From positions 62,001 through 126,000 of the forward strand of contig JAFOEY010000004.1 of the NCBI GenBank assembly GCA_017387565.1: a stretch of DNA of 64,000 nt, given 5' to 3'. Shown in pieces: positions 26,077 through 36,430 of the stretch; the first letter of the stretch is position 1, and every line of letters begins with the position of its first letter. The DNA is from Lachnospiraceae bacterium. Lineage in GTDB: Bacteria; Bacillota; Clostridia; Lachnospirales; Lachnospiraceae. The notes beneath the pieces were generated by a model. It did no database searches and was not told the origin of the DNA. It worked only from the letters and a program-made list of their open reading frames with translations. Made by a program: the position numbers and the translations under genes.

Positions 26077-28509
26077 CTATTCCTTTACAGAAAAGACAAC
26101 TTTTTTATCCTGTATTCCTGCTCTGATTTTTTGTCCCGATTTTATATTGCCAGCCAGAATCTCTTCTGCCATGACATCCTCAATTTCTGTCTGGATAGCT
26201 CTCTTAAGCGGTCTTGCCCCCATCTTTAAGTCACTGAACTTATCGACAATGTAACTCTTTAGGGCCGGCGTAATGGTCAGATCAATATCCATTTGATTTT
26301 TGCATCTGGTGCAAAGATTTTTGGATAACAACGTCACAATCTTTGTCATGTCTTCTTTATTTAACTGATGGAATACCATAATCTCATCAATACGGTTAAT
26401 AAATTCCGGCTTGAAAAGACGTTTCACTTCTTCCATGACATTGTCTTTCATCTTGTTGTAATTTTGCTTTTCTGTCGTCGTTGCCGCAAAACCAAGATTT
26501 TTGGGCTCCACAATTCTGGATGCACCGGCATTGGAAGTCATGATTAAAATCGTATTTTTGAAATTCACTTTTCTTCCCTTGGAATCAGTAATATGTCCTT
26601 CATCCAAAACCTGAAGCAGTATATTGAAGACATCCGGATGTGCTTTCTCGATTTCATCAAACAAAATCACAGAATACGGATTTCTCCGGACTTTCTCACT
26701 TAACTGCCCACCGTCATCGTGTCCGACATAGCCCGGAGGGGAACCAACCATTTTCGCAACAGAATGCGGTTCCATATATTCCGACATATCAACACGAATC
26801 AAGGCATTTTCCGAACCGAACATCGCTTCCGCAAGTGCTTTGGACAATTCCGTTTTTCCGACACCGGTCGGACCTAAAAACAGAAAAGAACCTATCGGCT
26901 TATTGGGATCTGCAAGTCCGACACGGCCTCTTCTCATGGCCTTGGCAACAGCCGTTACCGCTTCCTTCTGTCCGATGACACGTTTATGCAGGATGCTCTC
27001 TAATCGAAGCAGTCTCTCGCTTTCTTTTTCTGCAAGCTTGCTGACCGGAATTTTTGTCCACATGGATACGACATCTGCAATGTCATTTTCATTGACAACG
27101 AGGCTTCTATCTTCCATTTTCATTGCATGCCGCTCTTTTAACCGGTTATATTTTTTAACCAGTTCATCCTGCTGTATTTTAATCTCATGTGCCTGCATAA
27201 AAGCATCAAATTTAAAGGATCTTTCAATCTGTAGATCCATTTTCTTAATCTGCTCTTCCAACTCATGACATTGAGGTGGCAGATTCATTCCTTTTAAGCG
27301 AATTGCGGCAGCTGCTTCATCAATTAAATCAATAGCCTTATCCGGCAGATTCCTATCATTGATATAACGTTTGGATAATTTGACCGCTGCTTCCACTGCC
27401 TCATCGGAAATCGTAACCATATGATGCTCTTCATACTTATGCTTGATTCCCTGCAGGATTTCAATGGCCTCACTTACGGTCGGTTCTTCTACGTTAACAG
27501 GTTGAAAACGACGTTCAAGCGCAGCATCTTTGGATAAATACTTTCTATATTCCTCAATCGTAGTCGCACCAATCAGCTGAATCTCACCACGGGCAAGCGA
27601 GGGTTTTAAAATATTGGAAGCATCAATCGAACCTTCCGCACCTCCGGCACCGACAATGGTATGAATCTCATCCAAAAATAAAATAATATTGCCGGCCTGA
27701 ATCACTTCGGCGATTACTTTCTTAATTCTTTCCTCAAATTCTCCACGATATTTACTGCCGGCAACTAAAGCTGATAAATCAAGTGTCACAACTCTTTTAT
27801 CAACCAGTGTCTGCGGTACTTCTTTGGCAGCAATCCGCATGGCAAGACCTTCCGCAATTGCCGTTTTACCAACTCCGGGTTCACCAATCAGACAGGGATT
27901 ATTCTTCGTTCTGCGACTGAGTATCTGAATCACACGCAGAATTTCATTTTCTCTTCCGATAACGGGATCTAACTTTCCTTCCGCTGCCATCTTTGTCAGA
28001 TCTTTACTGTACTGGTTTAAGGTTTTGGTAGGATTATTTTTCTTTTTTGCATTCAAGTCATCTTTTGCCAGATTGGGATCTTCTCCCATGGCAATCAAAG
28101 TATCTACATACAGCTTTTGTAGATTAATGCCAATGGTAAACAATAAACGTGCGGCAATATTATCGCCCTCTTTGATAATGGCAAGCAGAATATGCTCCGT
28201 ACCCGTCTGACTGCAGCCAAATCGCTCCGCCTGCTTATCCGCATCTTTTAAAATCTGCAAAGCACGGGGAGAATAACCGTCTCTTTCCAAAACCGATACA
28301 TTTCCGGAAGGTGCAATCAATTCCTTGATTACTTCCATGATTTTTTGTTCTGTTACTCCGCTTTTTGCCAAAAGTTTTGCAGCAACACCGCTGTCTTTAT
28401 GAATGAGACCGAGCAAAATGTGTTCTGTTCCTATATAATTCTGTCCGGTCTTTTTTGCCATTCGTTTTGCAATTGCCAAAGCTGATTTGGCATTTTCTGT
28501 ATAGGCCAT
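26077..28509 (-). CDS. clpC: ClpC-type AAA+ unfoldase, Clp protease ATPase subunit
   Basis: Unfolds proteins and feeds them to the ClpP protease. It is 810 residues with a double Clp N-domain ([33 protein letters not shown]), AAA1 with Walker [10 protein letters not shown], a coiled middle region (about 415-470) and AAA2 with Walker [10 protein letters not shown] and a C-terminal sensor domain. A ClpP-binding loop is expected in AAA2. The ATG follows GGAGGG. It begins 16 bases after the cadherin-like gene, so the two appear co-transcribed. The usual ctsR and mcsAB genes are not adjacent, and I see no clear CtsR operator upstream. Confidence 0.94.
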   Translation of the reverse strand: MAYTENAKSALAIAKRMAKKTGQNYIGTEHILLGLIHKDSGVAAKLLAKSGVTEQKIMEVIKELIAPSGNVSVLERDGYSPRALQILKDADKQAERFGCSQTGTEHILLAIIKEGDNIAARLLFTIGINLQKLYVDTLIAMGEDPNLAKDDLNAKKKNNPTKTLNQYSKDLTKMAAEGKLDPVIGRENEILRVIQILSRRTKNNPCLIGEPGVGKTAIAEGLAMRIAAKEVPQTLVDKRVVTLDLSALVAGSKYRGEFEERIKKVIAEVIQAGNIILFLDEIHTIVGAGGAEGSIDASNILKPSLARGEIQLIGATTIEEYRKYLSKDAALERRFQPVNVEEPTVSEAIEILQGIKHKYEEHHMVTISDEAVEAAVKLSKRYINDRNLPDKAIDLIDEAAAAIRLKGMNLPPQCHELEEQIKKMDLQIERSFKFDAFMQAHEIKIQQDELVKKYNRLKERHAMKMEDRSLVVNENDIADVVSMWTKIPVSKLAEKESERLLRLESILHKRVIGQKEAVTAVAKAMRRGRVGLADPNKPIGSFLFLGPTGVGKTELSKALAEAMFGSENALIRVDMSEYMEPHSVAKMVGSPPGYVGHDDGGQLSEKVRRNPYSVILFDEIEKAHPDVFNILLQVLDEGHITDSKGRKVNFKNTILIMTSNAGASRIVEPKNLGFAATTTEKQNYNKMKDNVMEEVKRLFKPEFINRIDEIMVFHQLNKEDMTKIVTLLSKNLCTRCKNQMDIDLTITPALKSYIVDKFSDLKMGARPLKRAIQTEIEDVMAEEILAGNIKSGQKIRAGIQDKKVVFSVKE

Positions 28510-28525
28510 TTAAAGCCCTCCGATC

Positions 28526-30403
28526 TTAGTCATCCTCAAAATGAATAAATTCAAATTCAAAATCATCATCGATACCGCTTGGTTCCGACTCTCGTGATAA
28601 ATTAATCATCTTAAACTCCGGGCGTCGGATACTTCCGGTTGCTTCTTTTTGTACAATAGCTTCCTCTTTTGGCTGTTTTGTCTCCGGCATGCCGTCATCT
28701 TCCTCAAACATTTCCGGACTAACATGAATTGGAAATTGCTCCTTTATCAAATCATCATCTATATCATTCTCAACATCCGTTTCTTTTACATCGCTCTGAG
28801 AGAAATCGTCCGCAAAAGCATCGGAAGCAGAATCATCCTGATCCGTATTATATAGATCCGAAGCATCGCTATCTTCGTCGATATCTTCATCGTCATCTTC
28901 GTTGTCATCGTCATTATCATCGTCATCGTCTCTTACATCATCATACGAATCGGAATCATCATCTTCTCCACTGAAATCAGGATCATATTCTTCCAGATCA
29001 CGTTTTAGTTCCCTGTTCTTCATATAAAGATTGACGATTACGAAAATTGCAAGTAACAACAAAACGGACAAGATACACATAATCACAAATCTCTGATGTG
29101 ACATATCTTTATATTTGAAATAAGACTGGTCCAGATCATAAGAGGTGTCTCTTTCAACATATCTCTGATAAGTCCCTTCTTTCCAGTCATAGAGATAAAA
29201 GTTTTCTTCACCACTGTTATTCATACCGTAAAACAAATAGAATTCCGGCATTTCATCCAATGTATCCACCATAACTGGATCAGCATCAGCCGTAGATTCA
29301 CCGGGCTGAAGGGTATCCTTGGTTTCCATTCCTTCCTGGACAGATAAAGGATTTCCGGTCAATTCTGTATATATATAACAAGATACAACCTTTTTTTCAA
29401 AAGGCATATAACTGCCGGTATAATTTAACGGAACCGGAATCTGAGCCTGATATCTGACAGGAAAAACATAGCCGTTATAGCCTAAAAACGGGACAAAATC
29501 CAAAACATCTTTATCGTCTTCGTAGTATATACGAAGACCGGCATTACTTCCTTCTTCAGATTCTGAATAAAGCAGGCGGATATCTCCGGCCGCTAAATAT
29601 GCAGACTGCACAGTTGCTCCGTTAAAATTGTACGGTTCTACAACAAAACCTTCCGGAAGCAAAGAAGTATCAAACGTTGAAGTCACATAATAATCAGCAT
29701 AAATCGAGTCTCCGCCAATTAAATAACGCTCACCTGATCCCGGTAATTCTGCCATGATTGGTACGGCCTGCAATCCATCTGTTTCTGTAGCATCAGTTTC
29801 TGTTGTCTCTGTCCCGGCATCAGTTTCGGAAGGATCGGTTTCAGTAGTATCCACTGAATTATCGTTATTCACACTTTCCTGTGTATTGGAAAGATCTGTC
29901 GAAACATCTGTTGTCGGCTGCGGTGCCGGTGTTTGCGTTGTTGAATTTGTCGTAGACGGATTCGTAGCCAGTGTGATACCTGCACCTTCTGCCGGATTAG
30001 TGGCTTCTGACAGATTACCCCTTACAATGGTAATATTATAGCTGCAGATTGTTCCACTCGGCCCTTTAACCTTGATAACTGCAGTATTATTTCCCATTTT
30101 CAGGTCTTTAAATCCCTTTGCTTCCGTCACTGTCGCATTTGCATCAGCAGTACTACAGGTTACATTCAGTTTATCAACGTCTGCAGGAACCGTTACCGTG
30201 TAACTGGTCACCATCGGAGAAAAAGACGGTGTCATTGTACCCGGGGAAGCCGTAAGAGTCTTAAGATAAGCATCGGATCCCTGCATCTGCGTAGTTTCTG
30301 TAGCACATACTGTCTGAATACTTTCGCCTCCATAAAACATCAACAAAGACACAAGTAACAACATGCTAACAACTCGTAGTCCTTTTTTCTTCCTAAACAT
30401 CAT
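28526..30403 (-). CDS. Membrane protein with cadherin-like beta-sandwich domain and acidic cytoplasmic tail
   Basis: A protein of 625 residues. A signal peptide (about 10-34) leads to a cadherin-like beta-sandwich domain of the PF12733 type (about 42-130: DAYLKTLTASPGTMTPSFSP, YTVTVPADV, YNITIVRG). Next are a Thr/Ser/Glu-rich spacer (about 135-215), a further extracellular region, one membrane helix (about 443-465) and a tail of about 160 residues dominated by Asp and Glu. Such proteins are common in Lachnospiraceae; function unknown, perhaps cell-surface interaction. The start follows GAAAGGG. Placement directly before clpC is unusual and probably means shared transcription. Confidence 0.75.
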   Translation of the reverse strand: MMFRKKKGLRVVSMLLLVSLLMFYGGESIQTVCATETTQMQGSDAYLKTLTASPGTMTPSFSPMVTSYTVTVPADVDKLNVTCSTADANATVTEAKGFKDLKMGNNTAVIKVKGPSGTICSYNITIVRGNLSEATNPAEGAGITLATNPSTTNSTTQTPAPQPTTDVSTDLSNTQESVNNDNSVDTTETDPSETDAGTETTETDATETDGLQAVPIMAELPGSGERYLIGGDSIYADYYVTSTFDTSLLPEGFVVEPYNFNGATVQSAYLAAGDIRLLYSESEEGSNAGLRIYYEDDKDVLDFVPFLGYNGYVFPVRYQAQIPVPLNYTGSYMPFEKKVVSCYIYTELTGNPLSVQEGMETKDTLQPGESTADADPVMVDTLDEMPEFYLFYGMNNSGEENFYLYDWKEGTYQRYVERDTSYDLDQSYFKYKDMSHQRFVIMCILSVLLLLAIFVIVNLYMKNRELKRDLEEYDPDFSGEDDDSDSYDDVRDDDDDNDDDNEDDDEDIDEDSDASDLYNTDQDDSASDAFADDFSQSDVKETDVENDIDDDLIKEQFPIHVSPEMFEEDDGMPETKQPKEEAIVQKEATGSIRRPEFKMINLSRESEPSGIDDDFEFEFIHFEDD

Positions 30404-30464
30404 AAAATAGCCCTTTCGCTTTTTCCTTGATTATTTTCCTCGTCTGCTAAACATGACCAAAATT

Positions 30465-30533
30465 TTCTTTCTGTCGCTCTATACTTTATCAGTCGCTTTA
30501 TGCTTATCAGTCGCTTTACGCTTCATCAATTGC
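30465..30533. repeat. Short tandem repeat at the purD 3' end
   Basis: Two clear 18-bp units (TTATCAGTCGCTTTATGC type) plus degenerate flanks, the last flank overlapping the final codons and stop of purD. It lies between purD and the cadherin-like gene. Confidence 0.5.
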
Positions 30534-31787
30534 CTTACCGATATCATGTCTCATATATTTATTATCGAAATCAATCCATTCGGTGGCCTCATATGCCTTT
30601 CTTCTGGCATCTTTTAAATCTTTTCCTTTTGCCGTAACACCAAGAACACGACCACCGTTTGTCACAAAACCGTCATCGGTCTTTTTCGTACCTGCATGGA
30701 AAACATAATAATCATCTTTATCATCAAAGTTTTCAAGTCCTTTGATGACAAATCCCTTTTCATAAGAAACCGGATAACCGTCTGAAGCTAATACAACGCA
30801 GACAGCCGCATTATCTTCAAACTGTAAATCAACCTGATCCAAAGTACCGTCAATACATGCTTCGGCAACTTCGATCAAATCATTTTTCATACGTGGAAGA
30901 ACAACCTGCGCCTCAGGATCGCCAAATCTGGCATTGTATTCCAGTACTTTAGGACCATCTTCGGTTAACATAAGTCCAAAGAAAATAACTCCCTTAAATT
31001 CTCTTCCTTCTGCAGCCATAGCATCAACCGTTGCCTGATAAATGTATTTTTTACAGAATTCATCCACTTCCTTTGTATAAAAAGGACTGGGGGAAAAGGT
31101 TCCCATTCCACCGGTGTTTAATCCCTCATCTCCATCTTTGGCACGTTTATGATCCTGTGCAGAAGACATAATCTTGATGGTTTTTCCGTCGACAAAAGAC
31201 AGTACACTGACTTCACGTCCCGTCATAAATTCTTCAATGACCATCTGATTTCCGGCAGTACCGAATTTTTTATCCAGCATAATGGATTTGACACCGTCTT
31301 TTGCTTCCTCTAAAGTATTGCAGATAAGCACACCCTTACCGAGTGCAAGACCGTCTGCTTTTAAGACAATCGGGAATTTTGCAGTTTCCAGATATTCCAA
31401 AGCTTTATTAGGATCATCAAAGTTTTCATAAGCCGCTGTGGGAATATTGTATTTTTTCATTAAATCTTTTGAGAATGCCTTGCTTCCTTCCAGAATAGCC
31501 GCATTTTTGCGTGGTCCAAAAGTACGGATGCCTGCCTTTTCCAATTCATCAACCAGACCACCGACCAACGGATCATCCATACCGACAATTACCAAGTCGA
31601 TATCATTAGTCTTTGCAAAATCTACAATTTTATCAAATTCCATAGCACCAATTGCAACACATTCTGCAATTTCCCCAATTCCGGCATTACCGGGTGCGCA
31701 ATAGATTTTATCAACTTTTTCACTCTTTGCTACACTGTGTGCAATTGCATGTTCTCTTCCACCACTACCTACGATTAAAACTTTCAT
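30516..31787 (-). CDS. purD: Phosphoribosylamine-glycine ligase (GAR synthetase)
   Basis: Second step of purine synthesis: joins glycine to phosphoribosylamine using ATP. It is 423 residues, normal length, beginning MKVLIVGSGGREHAIAHS with AAAGGAT upstream. The ATP-grasp fold is complete (PIVLKADGLALGKGV, FGDPEAQVVLPR). It is the last gene of purE-purM-purN-purD and is separated from purN by 270 bases that contain an 18-bp tandem array. No purF, purH or purL lies in the window. Confidence 0.97.
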   Translation of the reverse strand: MKVLIVGSGGREHAIAHSVAKSEKVDKIYCAPGNAGIGEIAECVAIGAMEFDKIVDFAKTNDIDLVIVGMDDPLVGGLVDELEKAGIRTFGPRKNAAILEGSKAFSKDLMKKYNIPTAAYENFDDPNKALEYLETAKFPIVLKADGLALGKGVLICNTLEEAKDGVKSIMLDKKFGTAGNQMVIEEFMTGREVSVLSFVDGKTIKIMSSAQDHKRAKDGDEGLNTGGMGTFSPSPFYTKEVDEFCKKYIYQATVDAMAAEGREFKGVIFFGLMLTEDGPKVLEYNARFGDPEAQVVLPRMKNDLIEVAEACIDGTLDQVDLQFEDNAAVCVVLASDGYPVSYEKGFVIKGLENFDDKDDYYVFHAGTKKTDDGFVTNGGRVLGVTAKGKDLKDARRKAYEATEWIDFDNKYMRHDIGKAIDEA

Positions 31788-31898
31788 CTTGTTATCCTTT
31801 CATATGTGTTATGTAAACAAATATTAGTACTATTACATAAAACGGTTCATGTAAAAATTCTATTTGCAATCCCATTCTGCCATATCATCATCTCATGA

Positions 31899-32060
31899 AC
31901 AATCCGACAGAAATAAACTATCCGACAGAAATGAACTATCTGACAAAGATAATCTATCTGACAGAGATAATCTATCTGACAGAAATAATCTATCTGACAG
32001 AAATGAACTATCTAACAGAAATATACTATCTATATAGATATAAGCTATCTAATAAAATCA
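31899..32060. repeat. 18-bp tandem repeat between purN and purD
   Basis: Seven good units and two degenerate ones, each 18 bp, consensus close to CTATCTGACAGAAATAAT. The array begins right at the purN stop codon and runs toward purD. The six-residue periodic frame on the plus strand is a by-product of the unit length. Likely polymorphic. I see no hairpin or CRISPR-like spacer. Confidence 0.92.
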
Positions 32061-32681
32061 TTTTATGTAAACCGCATTATCCTCTACAGAAATTATACCA
32101 TTTGCAATCAGGTCAATTGTTTTGGGTAAAATTACCCATTCTGCCTGCTCCATGATACGTCTCTGAAGAACTTCGGGTGTATCGCCCTGCATCACCTCAA
32201 CGGCTTTTTGCATAATAATCGGACCGGTATCCGTTCCCTCATCCACAAAATGAACCGTGGCACCGGACACCTTTACTCCACGGGCAAGGGCTTTTTCATG
32301 AACTTTGAGTCCATAGCATCCTACTCCGCAGAAAGAAGGAATCAAAGACGGATGAATGTTGATGATGCGATTTCGAAATGCCTGAATCATTTGAGGCGGA
32401 ATATTGACCAAGAATCCGGCCAGTACAATCAGATCCGGTTTTAATGTCAAAACTCCATCCAATAATGCATCATTAAATATCTCGCGTGTCTCATAATCTT
32501 TCGGAGAAATACATACAGCGGAAATTCCCGCTTTTTTCGCTCTTTCCAATGCATATGCATTTTTATTATTGCTGATTACTCCGACAATTTCGGTATTTGT
32601 AATGGTTCCATCGGCAATACCATCAATAATTGCCTGAAGATTGGTTCCTCCACCGGAAACACAGACAACAATTTTTAGCAT
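32058..32681 (-). CDS. purN: Phosphoribosylglycinamide formyltransferase
   Basis: Transfers a formyl group from 10-formyltetrahydrofolate to GAR. It is 207 residues, usual size. MLKIVVCVSGGGTNLQAIIDG at the N-terminus binds the phosphate. The catalytic Asn-His-Asp set is visible in INIHPSLIPSF and the later HFVDEGTDTGPI. Its start overlaps the purM stop by 7 bases (coupled translation). Its TGA stop lies in the first degenerate unit of the 18-bp tandem array. Confidence 0.96.
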   Translation of the reverse strand: MLKIVVCVSGGGTNLQAIIDGIADGTITNTEIVGVISNNKNAYALERAKKAGISAVCISPKDYETREIFNDALLDGVLTLKPDLIVLAGFLVNIPPQMIQAFRNRIINIHPSLIPSFCGVGCYGLKVHEKALARGVKVSGATVHFVDEGTDTGPIIMQKAVEVMQGDTPEVLQRRIMEQAEWVILPKTIDLIANGIISVEDNAVYIK

Positions 32682-33706
32682 AAGATAACTCCTTTATCAC
32701 CTGCAACGACAGAACCTACTACATAGGGCGTATCCCCTGTCGCTTTAATTGCTTCCATCGTCTTTTCTACATCTTTTTCATCTACGGCAATGACCATTCC
32801 CAGACCCATGTTGTATGTGTTATACATCATCTGTTCTTCAATGCCGCCTGTTTTTGCAAGCAATTTGAAAATCGGTGGAATTTCATAGCTGTCTTTTTGA
32901 ATTTTTGCAGCAACTCCGTCCGGAAGCATACGCGGTATATTTTCATAAAAACCGCCACCTGTAATATGACTGCATCCCTTAACGGTCACGCCTGCATTTT
33001 TGATACTCTTTAATGCTTTTACATAAATTCGTGTCGGTGCAATCAAAGCTTCACCAAGTGTTGTGCCGAGCTCATCATAGTATGTATCAAGACTTTCTTT
33101 TGTCATCTCAAATACTTTACGTACCAAAGAAAAGCCATTGCTGTGTACACCGCTGCTTGCCATACCGATTAAAACATCACCGGGTTTAATATTTTCACCG
33201 GTAATCATATCTTTTTTATCTACCACACCAACCGCAAAACCTGCCAGATCGTAATCATCTTCCGGCATCAGTCCGGGATGCTCAGCAGTCTCACCGCCAA
33301 CCAATGCACACTCTGACTGGATACAACCCTCTGCAACACCGCTTACAATCGTTGCAATTTTTTCGGGATAATTTTTTCCGCATGCAATATAGTCTAAGAA
33401 AAATAACGGTTCCCCGCCGGAGCAGGCAATATCATTCACACACATGGCAACTGCATCAATACCTATGGTATCATGCTTATCCATAACAAATGCAAGTTTG
33501 ACTTTGGTTCCGCAACCATCGGTTCCGGACAATAAAACCGGTTCCTCCATGTCTTTTATTTTAGAAAGATCAAATGCACCTGCAAAACCTCCAAGACCAC
33601 CTAACACTTCCGGTCTCATCGTCTGCTTTACATGTTTTTTCATTAATTCCACTGATTTGTATCCGGCTTCAATATCAACTCCGGATGTTTTGTAATCCAT
33701 TGCCAT
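32675..33706 (-). CDS. purM: Phosphoribosylformylglycinamidine cyclo-ligase (AIR synthetase)
   Basis: Fifth purine step: ATP-dependent ring closure to AIR. It is 343 residues. DYKTSGVDIEAG at the start, LLSGTDGCGTKVKLA and GIDAVAMCVNDI mark the PurM/AIRS fold, and a second domain begins near 170. The ATG at 33706 follows AAGGAG at 8 bases. It lies 12 bases downstream of purE and overlaps purN, so it is in the centre of the operon. Confidence 0.97.
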   Translation of the reverse strand: MAMDYKTSGVDIEAGYKSVELMKKHVKQTMRPEVLGGLGGFAGAFDLSKIKDMEEPVLLSGTDGCGTKVKLAFVMDKHDTIGIDAVAMCVNDIACSGGEPLFFLDYIACGKNYPEKIATIVSGVAEGCIQSECALVGGETAEHPGLMPEDDYDLAGFAVGVVDKKDMITGENIKPGDVLIGMASSGVHSNGFSLVRKVFEMTKESLDTYYDELGTTLGEALIAPTRIYVKALKSIKNAGVTVKGCSHITGGGFYENIPRMLPDGVAAKIQKDSYEIPPIFKLLAKTGGIEEQMMYNTYNMGLGMVIAVDEKDVEKTMEAIKATGDTPYVVGSVVAGDKGVILC

Positions 33707-33718
33707 TTTGGTTTCTCC

Positions 33719-34219
33719 TTAATAATTTTTGTATCCTACTTCCTGTAGCTTTTCATCTTTTGCTTCAACCTGATTTTTTAATTTTTCAGAATAAGCTTTT
33801 AATCTATCCAATAATGCGGCATCTGATGTAGCTAAAATTTTGGCTGCTAAAAGACCTGCATTGGCGCCTCCGTTGATAGCAACGGTTGCCACCGGGATTC
33901 CGCTTGGCATCTGTACGATGGAATATAACGAATCGCGTCCTCCCAAAGATGTTGTATGCATCGGAATACCGATAACCGGCATCGGGAAAATTGCCGCACA
34001 CATACCGGGTAAATGCGCTGCCATACCGGCACCTGCGATAATTACCTTAAAACCTTTTTCTTCTGCCGTCTTTGCATATTCAAAAAAGACATCCGGCTCT
34101 CTGTGCGCGGATATAATGCGCATTTCATAGGAAATACCCAGTTCCTCCAAAATATCTGCTGCTTTACTCATGATGGGCATATCCGAATCGCTGCCCATGA
34201 CAATACCAACCTGTGCCAT
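33719..34219 (-). CDS. purE: N5-carboxyaminoimidazole ribonucleotide mutase
   Basis: Class I PurE moves the carboxyl group of N5-CAIR to give CAIR. It is about 166 residues, beginning [17 protein letters not shown]. The active-site motifs SAHREP and AGMAAHLPG are present. An ATG two codons earlier (34225) is also possible, but 34219 has better spacing to AAGGAG. It is the first gene of purE-M-N-D. A purK partner is not in the window. No guanine riboswitch is visible in the roughly 25-base leader. Confidence 0.97.
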   Translation of the reverse strand: MAQVGIVMGSDSDMPIMSKAADILEELGISYEMRIISAHREPDVFFEYAKTAEEKGFKVIIAGAGMAAHLPGMCAAIFPMPVIGIPMHTTSLGGRDSLYSIVQMPSGIPVATVAINGGANAGLLAAKILATSDAALLDRLKAYSEKLKNQVEAKDEKLQEVGYKNY

Positions 34220-34249
34220 AATCATGCCACTCCTTTACGTAATTAATCT

Positions 34250-34277
34250 ATTATAGTTTACAAAAAATAGCAGTCAA
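34250..34277 (-). promoter_or_regulatory. purE operon promoter
   Basis: On the minus strand TTGACT (34272-34277), 16 bases, TATAAT (34250-34255). The start codon is about 30 bases downstream, so the leader is too short for an aptamer. Confidence 0.75.
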
Positions 34278-34330
34278 GTGCAACCTTTTTAAGGGTTTTC
34301 TTATGCTTTTCTTGTCCTTTTTTGCGTGCA

Positions 34331-36415
34331 TCAAAGAGCATCATTCAACAATTCCGTGCCCGGTAGCACAAAACGTCCGTTTTCAATGATCATAATCCTG
34401 TTTCCATCTTTGGTCACACCATATAATTGTCCCAGCTCATCATATGGAATTGTGATGTCCGTATGACACTGAAAATATGCCTTTTCCTTTTTCTCTTCAT
34501 CCTTTCTGAGAAGGGAAATCTCATTATCGCGTGCGACAATCTCTTTTCCGTCCGGATTGAATACCGCAACATCCTCTGCATGAGAATAACAGGTATCTCC
34601 AACCGCAAAATGAGGTCCGGTCTTTTCTGCAATTAAAATAGGCAGTTTATCTTCGATTTTGTATTTGCGCCCCATGGTGTATGCGGTTGTATTGGTCCCA
34701 ATGGCAAACTCGCCCATGGGAATCGTCTCGTGATGATATAAGATATGATCTTTGATATACTTCACATTTTTTTCATGTTCCTCATAATTGGTACAATCAT
34801 AATCATCAACCATACCATCCTTGAAGGTTATTTGCAGATTGTCAAATGAAAGCTCATTTAAAAATACTTTTTTCACATGCAATGTGCCGTTCGTTCCTTT
34901 TAAAACCGGCGAAGTAAACACTTCACCAACCGGAATGTTGACATCTGCAACACAATTTTCAAATTTTGTCATCTTATCCGGATTTTCCAATTTACAAAGA
35001 GCCACCGTAAGATCCGTCTTATTGCCATTCATGCCAAGGACCTTTACGTATTCGCAGGTATCCAGTGCATCAATGATAATTTGCTGTACATCCTCATACA
35101 ACTGATAAGGAAGCGTATTGAGTGCAATGGTCTCTTTCATGATTTTACGATAGTCAAGTCCGATTTCGGCAATCGGAAAAGCTATGATGGTAAAACTTCT
35201 TTCCTCTCCGGGTATATAGGTATTGATGATTTTTCCTGACCGGATGGCATAGAAAGTCGCATATTCCTGCTGTTTTTTACTATAATGGCATGCTGTATCT
35301 TTATCCTGCGGTTCAAAATTCTGTTCGCCAAATACCTCAATCCAGGCAGGACCTGCGTGCTTTTGGGAAATGTCTTCAAACCGGATATAAGCTTCTTTCA
35401 ACACTTCCAGTTTCCGGTTCATCAGCTTTTTATCCAAAAACAGTGCATCATCTTCCCTGTGGTCATAATCAAACTGCCGATTTGGACTCGTGGAATAATA
35501 GCCGTTTACCCTGCCTGCACGTTTAAAAAAGATGCTGTGTGAATTGCGCATCAGGGTAGGTTTTAATCCCATTTTTTCAAAATTCTCAATTGCAAGCTTT
35601 ATTACCTTTTCAAATCCGAGCGGGTAAATGATATTCACAACTTTCTTCCTGGATAAATCTTTATTGCCCTTAACGAAACCAATTCGATACCCTTCCGTAT
35701 AGGTATCTGCCATTTTCTTTAGCTCTTCGTGTGGCATTTCATTGAGCAGACGTACCGTTTCGATTTCGTTTTCTGAAATATACTCTCCATATCGGTACAA
35801 ATAATCCGGCGAAGACAAATCTGCTTCCATGATCAGACGGTATGCAAAATCATAAGCAGGGTCCACCTTTTCTCCAACCCTTTTTTCTGTTTCCACATCA
35901 TAATAATCACTGATAAAATAGTAACAGCATTCCCATGCAGATTGTTCTATTTCCTCTATGGTTGCATCATCCTGCATACAGATGCAGTATAACTCTACAA
36001 ACCACTCCATACGAATCAGAATTTCAAACAAATCTGCCTCAGCTGCATAAACAGGCAGGGCATACATCTCAGCATATACAAAGGATAAAAGCTGCCCCAT
36101 TCTCTTTCCGAATTTTGGGGCTGCGTAATCCGGATTCAAATACGAGTTTACATAATTATTTTCTCGTAAATCAGCGTAAAGACCTTCGATTGTCTTTTCG
36201 TTCCAGATTTCCTGATTATTTTTGGAAAATAACGGTTCTTTCCGTCTCCTATCAGGTTCTGTTTCAAAATCTTCATCCACCACATCACATAATGCTGCTG
36301 CATTCAAAACAAAAGAAGCCACTTCACGAAAGTAGCTTCCCCATTTTGTCTGCAAAGATGTCTCGGATTGAATTTCATCGATGCGTTCGATACACAAATT
36401 CCATCTTTCTTTCAT
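34331..36415 (-). CDS. M29-type aminopeptidase, long form
   Basis: A protein of 694 residues whose C-terminal 350 or so resemble the metal-dependent thermophilic aminopeptidase family (M29): MGEFAIGTNTTAY, AEKTGPHFAVGDTCYSHAED. The first 300 residues are an extra helical domain, seen in clostridial long forms. Predicted cytosolic, trimming N-terminal residues of peptides. The ATG at 36415 follows TTGGAGG by 5 bases; the preceding ATG at 36418 is too close. It starts 15 bases after the small membrane protein gene (stop at 36431), so they share a transcript. Whether every metal ligand is kept needs an alignment. Confidence 0.8.
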   Translation of the reverse strand: MKERWNLCIERIDEIQSETSLQTKWGSYFREVASFVLNAAALCDVVDEDFETEPDRRRKEPLFSKNNQEIWNEKTIEGLYADLRENNYVNSYLNPDYAAPKFGKRMGQLLSFVYAEMYALPVYAAEADLFEILIRMEWFVELYCICMQDDATIEEIEQSAWECCYYFISDYYDVETEKRVGEKVDPAYDFAYRLIMEADLSSPDYLYRYGEYISENEIETVRLLNEMPHEELKKMADTYTEGYRIGFVKGNKDLSRKKVVNIIYPLGFEKVIKLAIENFEKMGLKPTLMRNSHSIFFKRAGRVNGYYSTSPNRQFDYDHREDDALFLDKKLMNRKLEVLKEAYIRFEDISQKHAGPAWIEVFGEQNFEPQDKDTACHYSKKQQEYATFYAIRSGKIINTYIPGEERSFTIIAFPIAEIGLDYRKIMKETIALNTLPYQLYEDVQQIIIDALDTCEYVKVLGMNGNKTDLTVALCKLENPDKMTKFENCVADVNIPVGEVFTSPVLKGTNGTLHVKKVFLNELSFDNLQITFKDGMVDDYDCTNYEEHEKNVKYIKDHILYHHETIPMGEFAIGTNTTAYTMGRKYKIEDKLPILIAEKTGPHFAVGDTCYSHAEDVAVFNPDGKEIVARDNEISLLRKDEEKKEKAYFQCHTDITIPYDELGQLYGVTKDGNRIMIIENGRFVLPGTELLNDAL

Positions 36416-36430
36416 CATTGCCTCCAAATT

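Noticed and set aside
28729-28974. Plus-strand His/Arg-rich ORF
   Set aside because: Antisense of the Asp/Glu tail of the cadherin-like protein.
31895-32155. Plus-strand ORF with a six-residue periodic sequence
   Set aside because: It arises from the 18-bp tandem array and the antisense of purN; no ribosome site.
34220-34330. Guanine riboswitch in front of purE
   Set aside because: The promoter leaves a leader of only about 25 bases, and no aptamer motif is visible.
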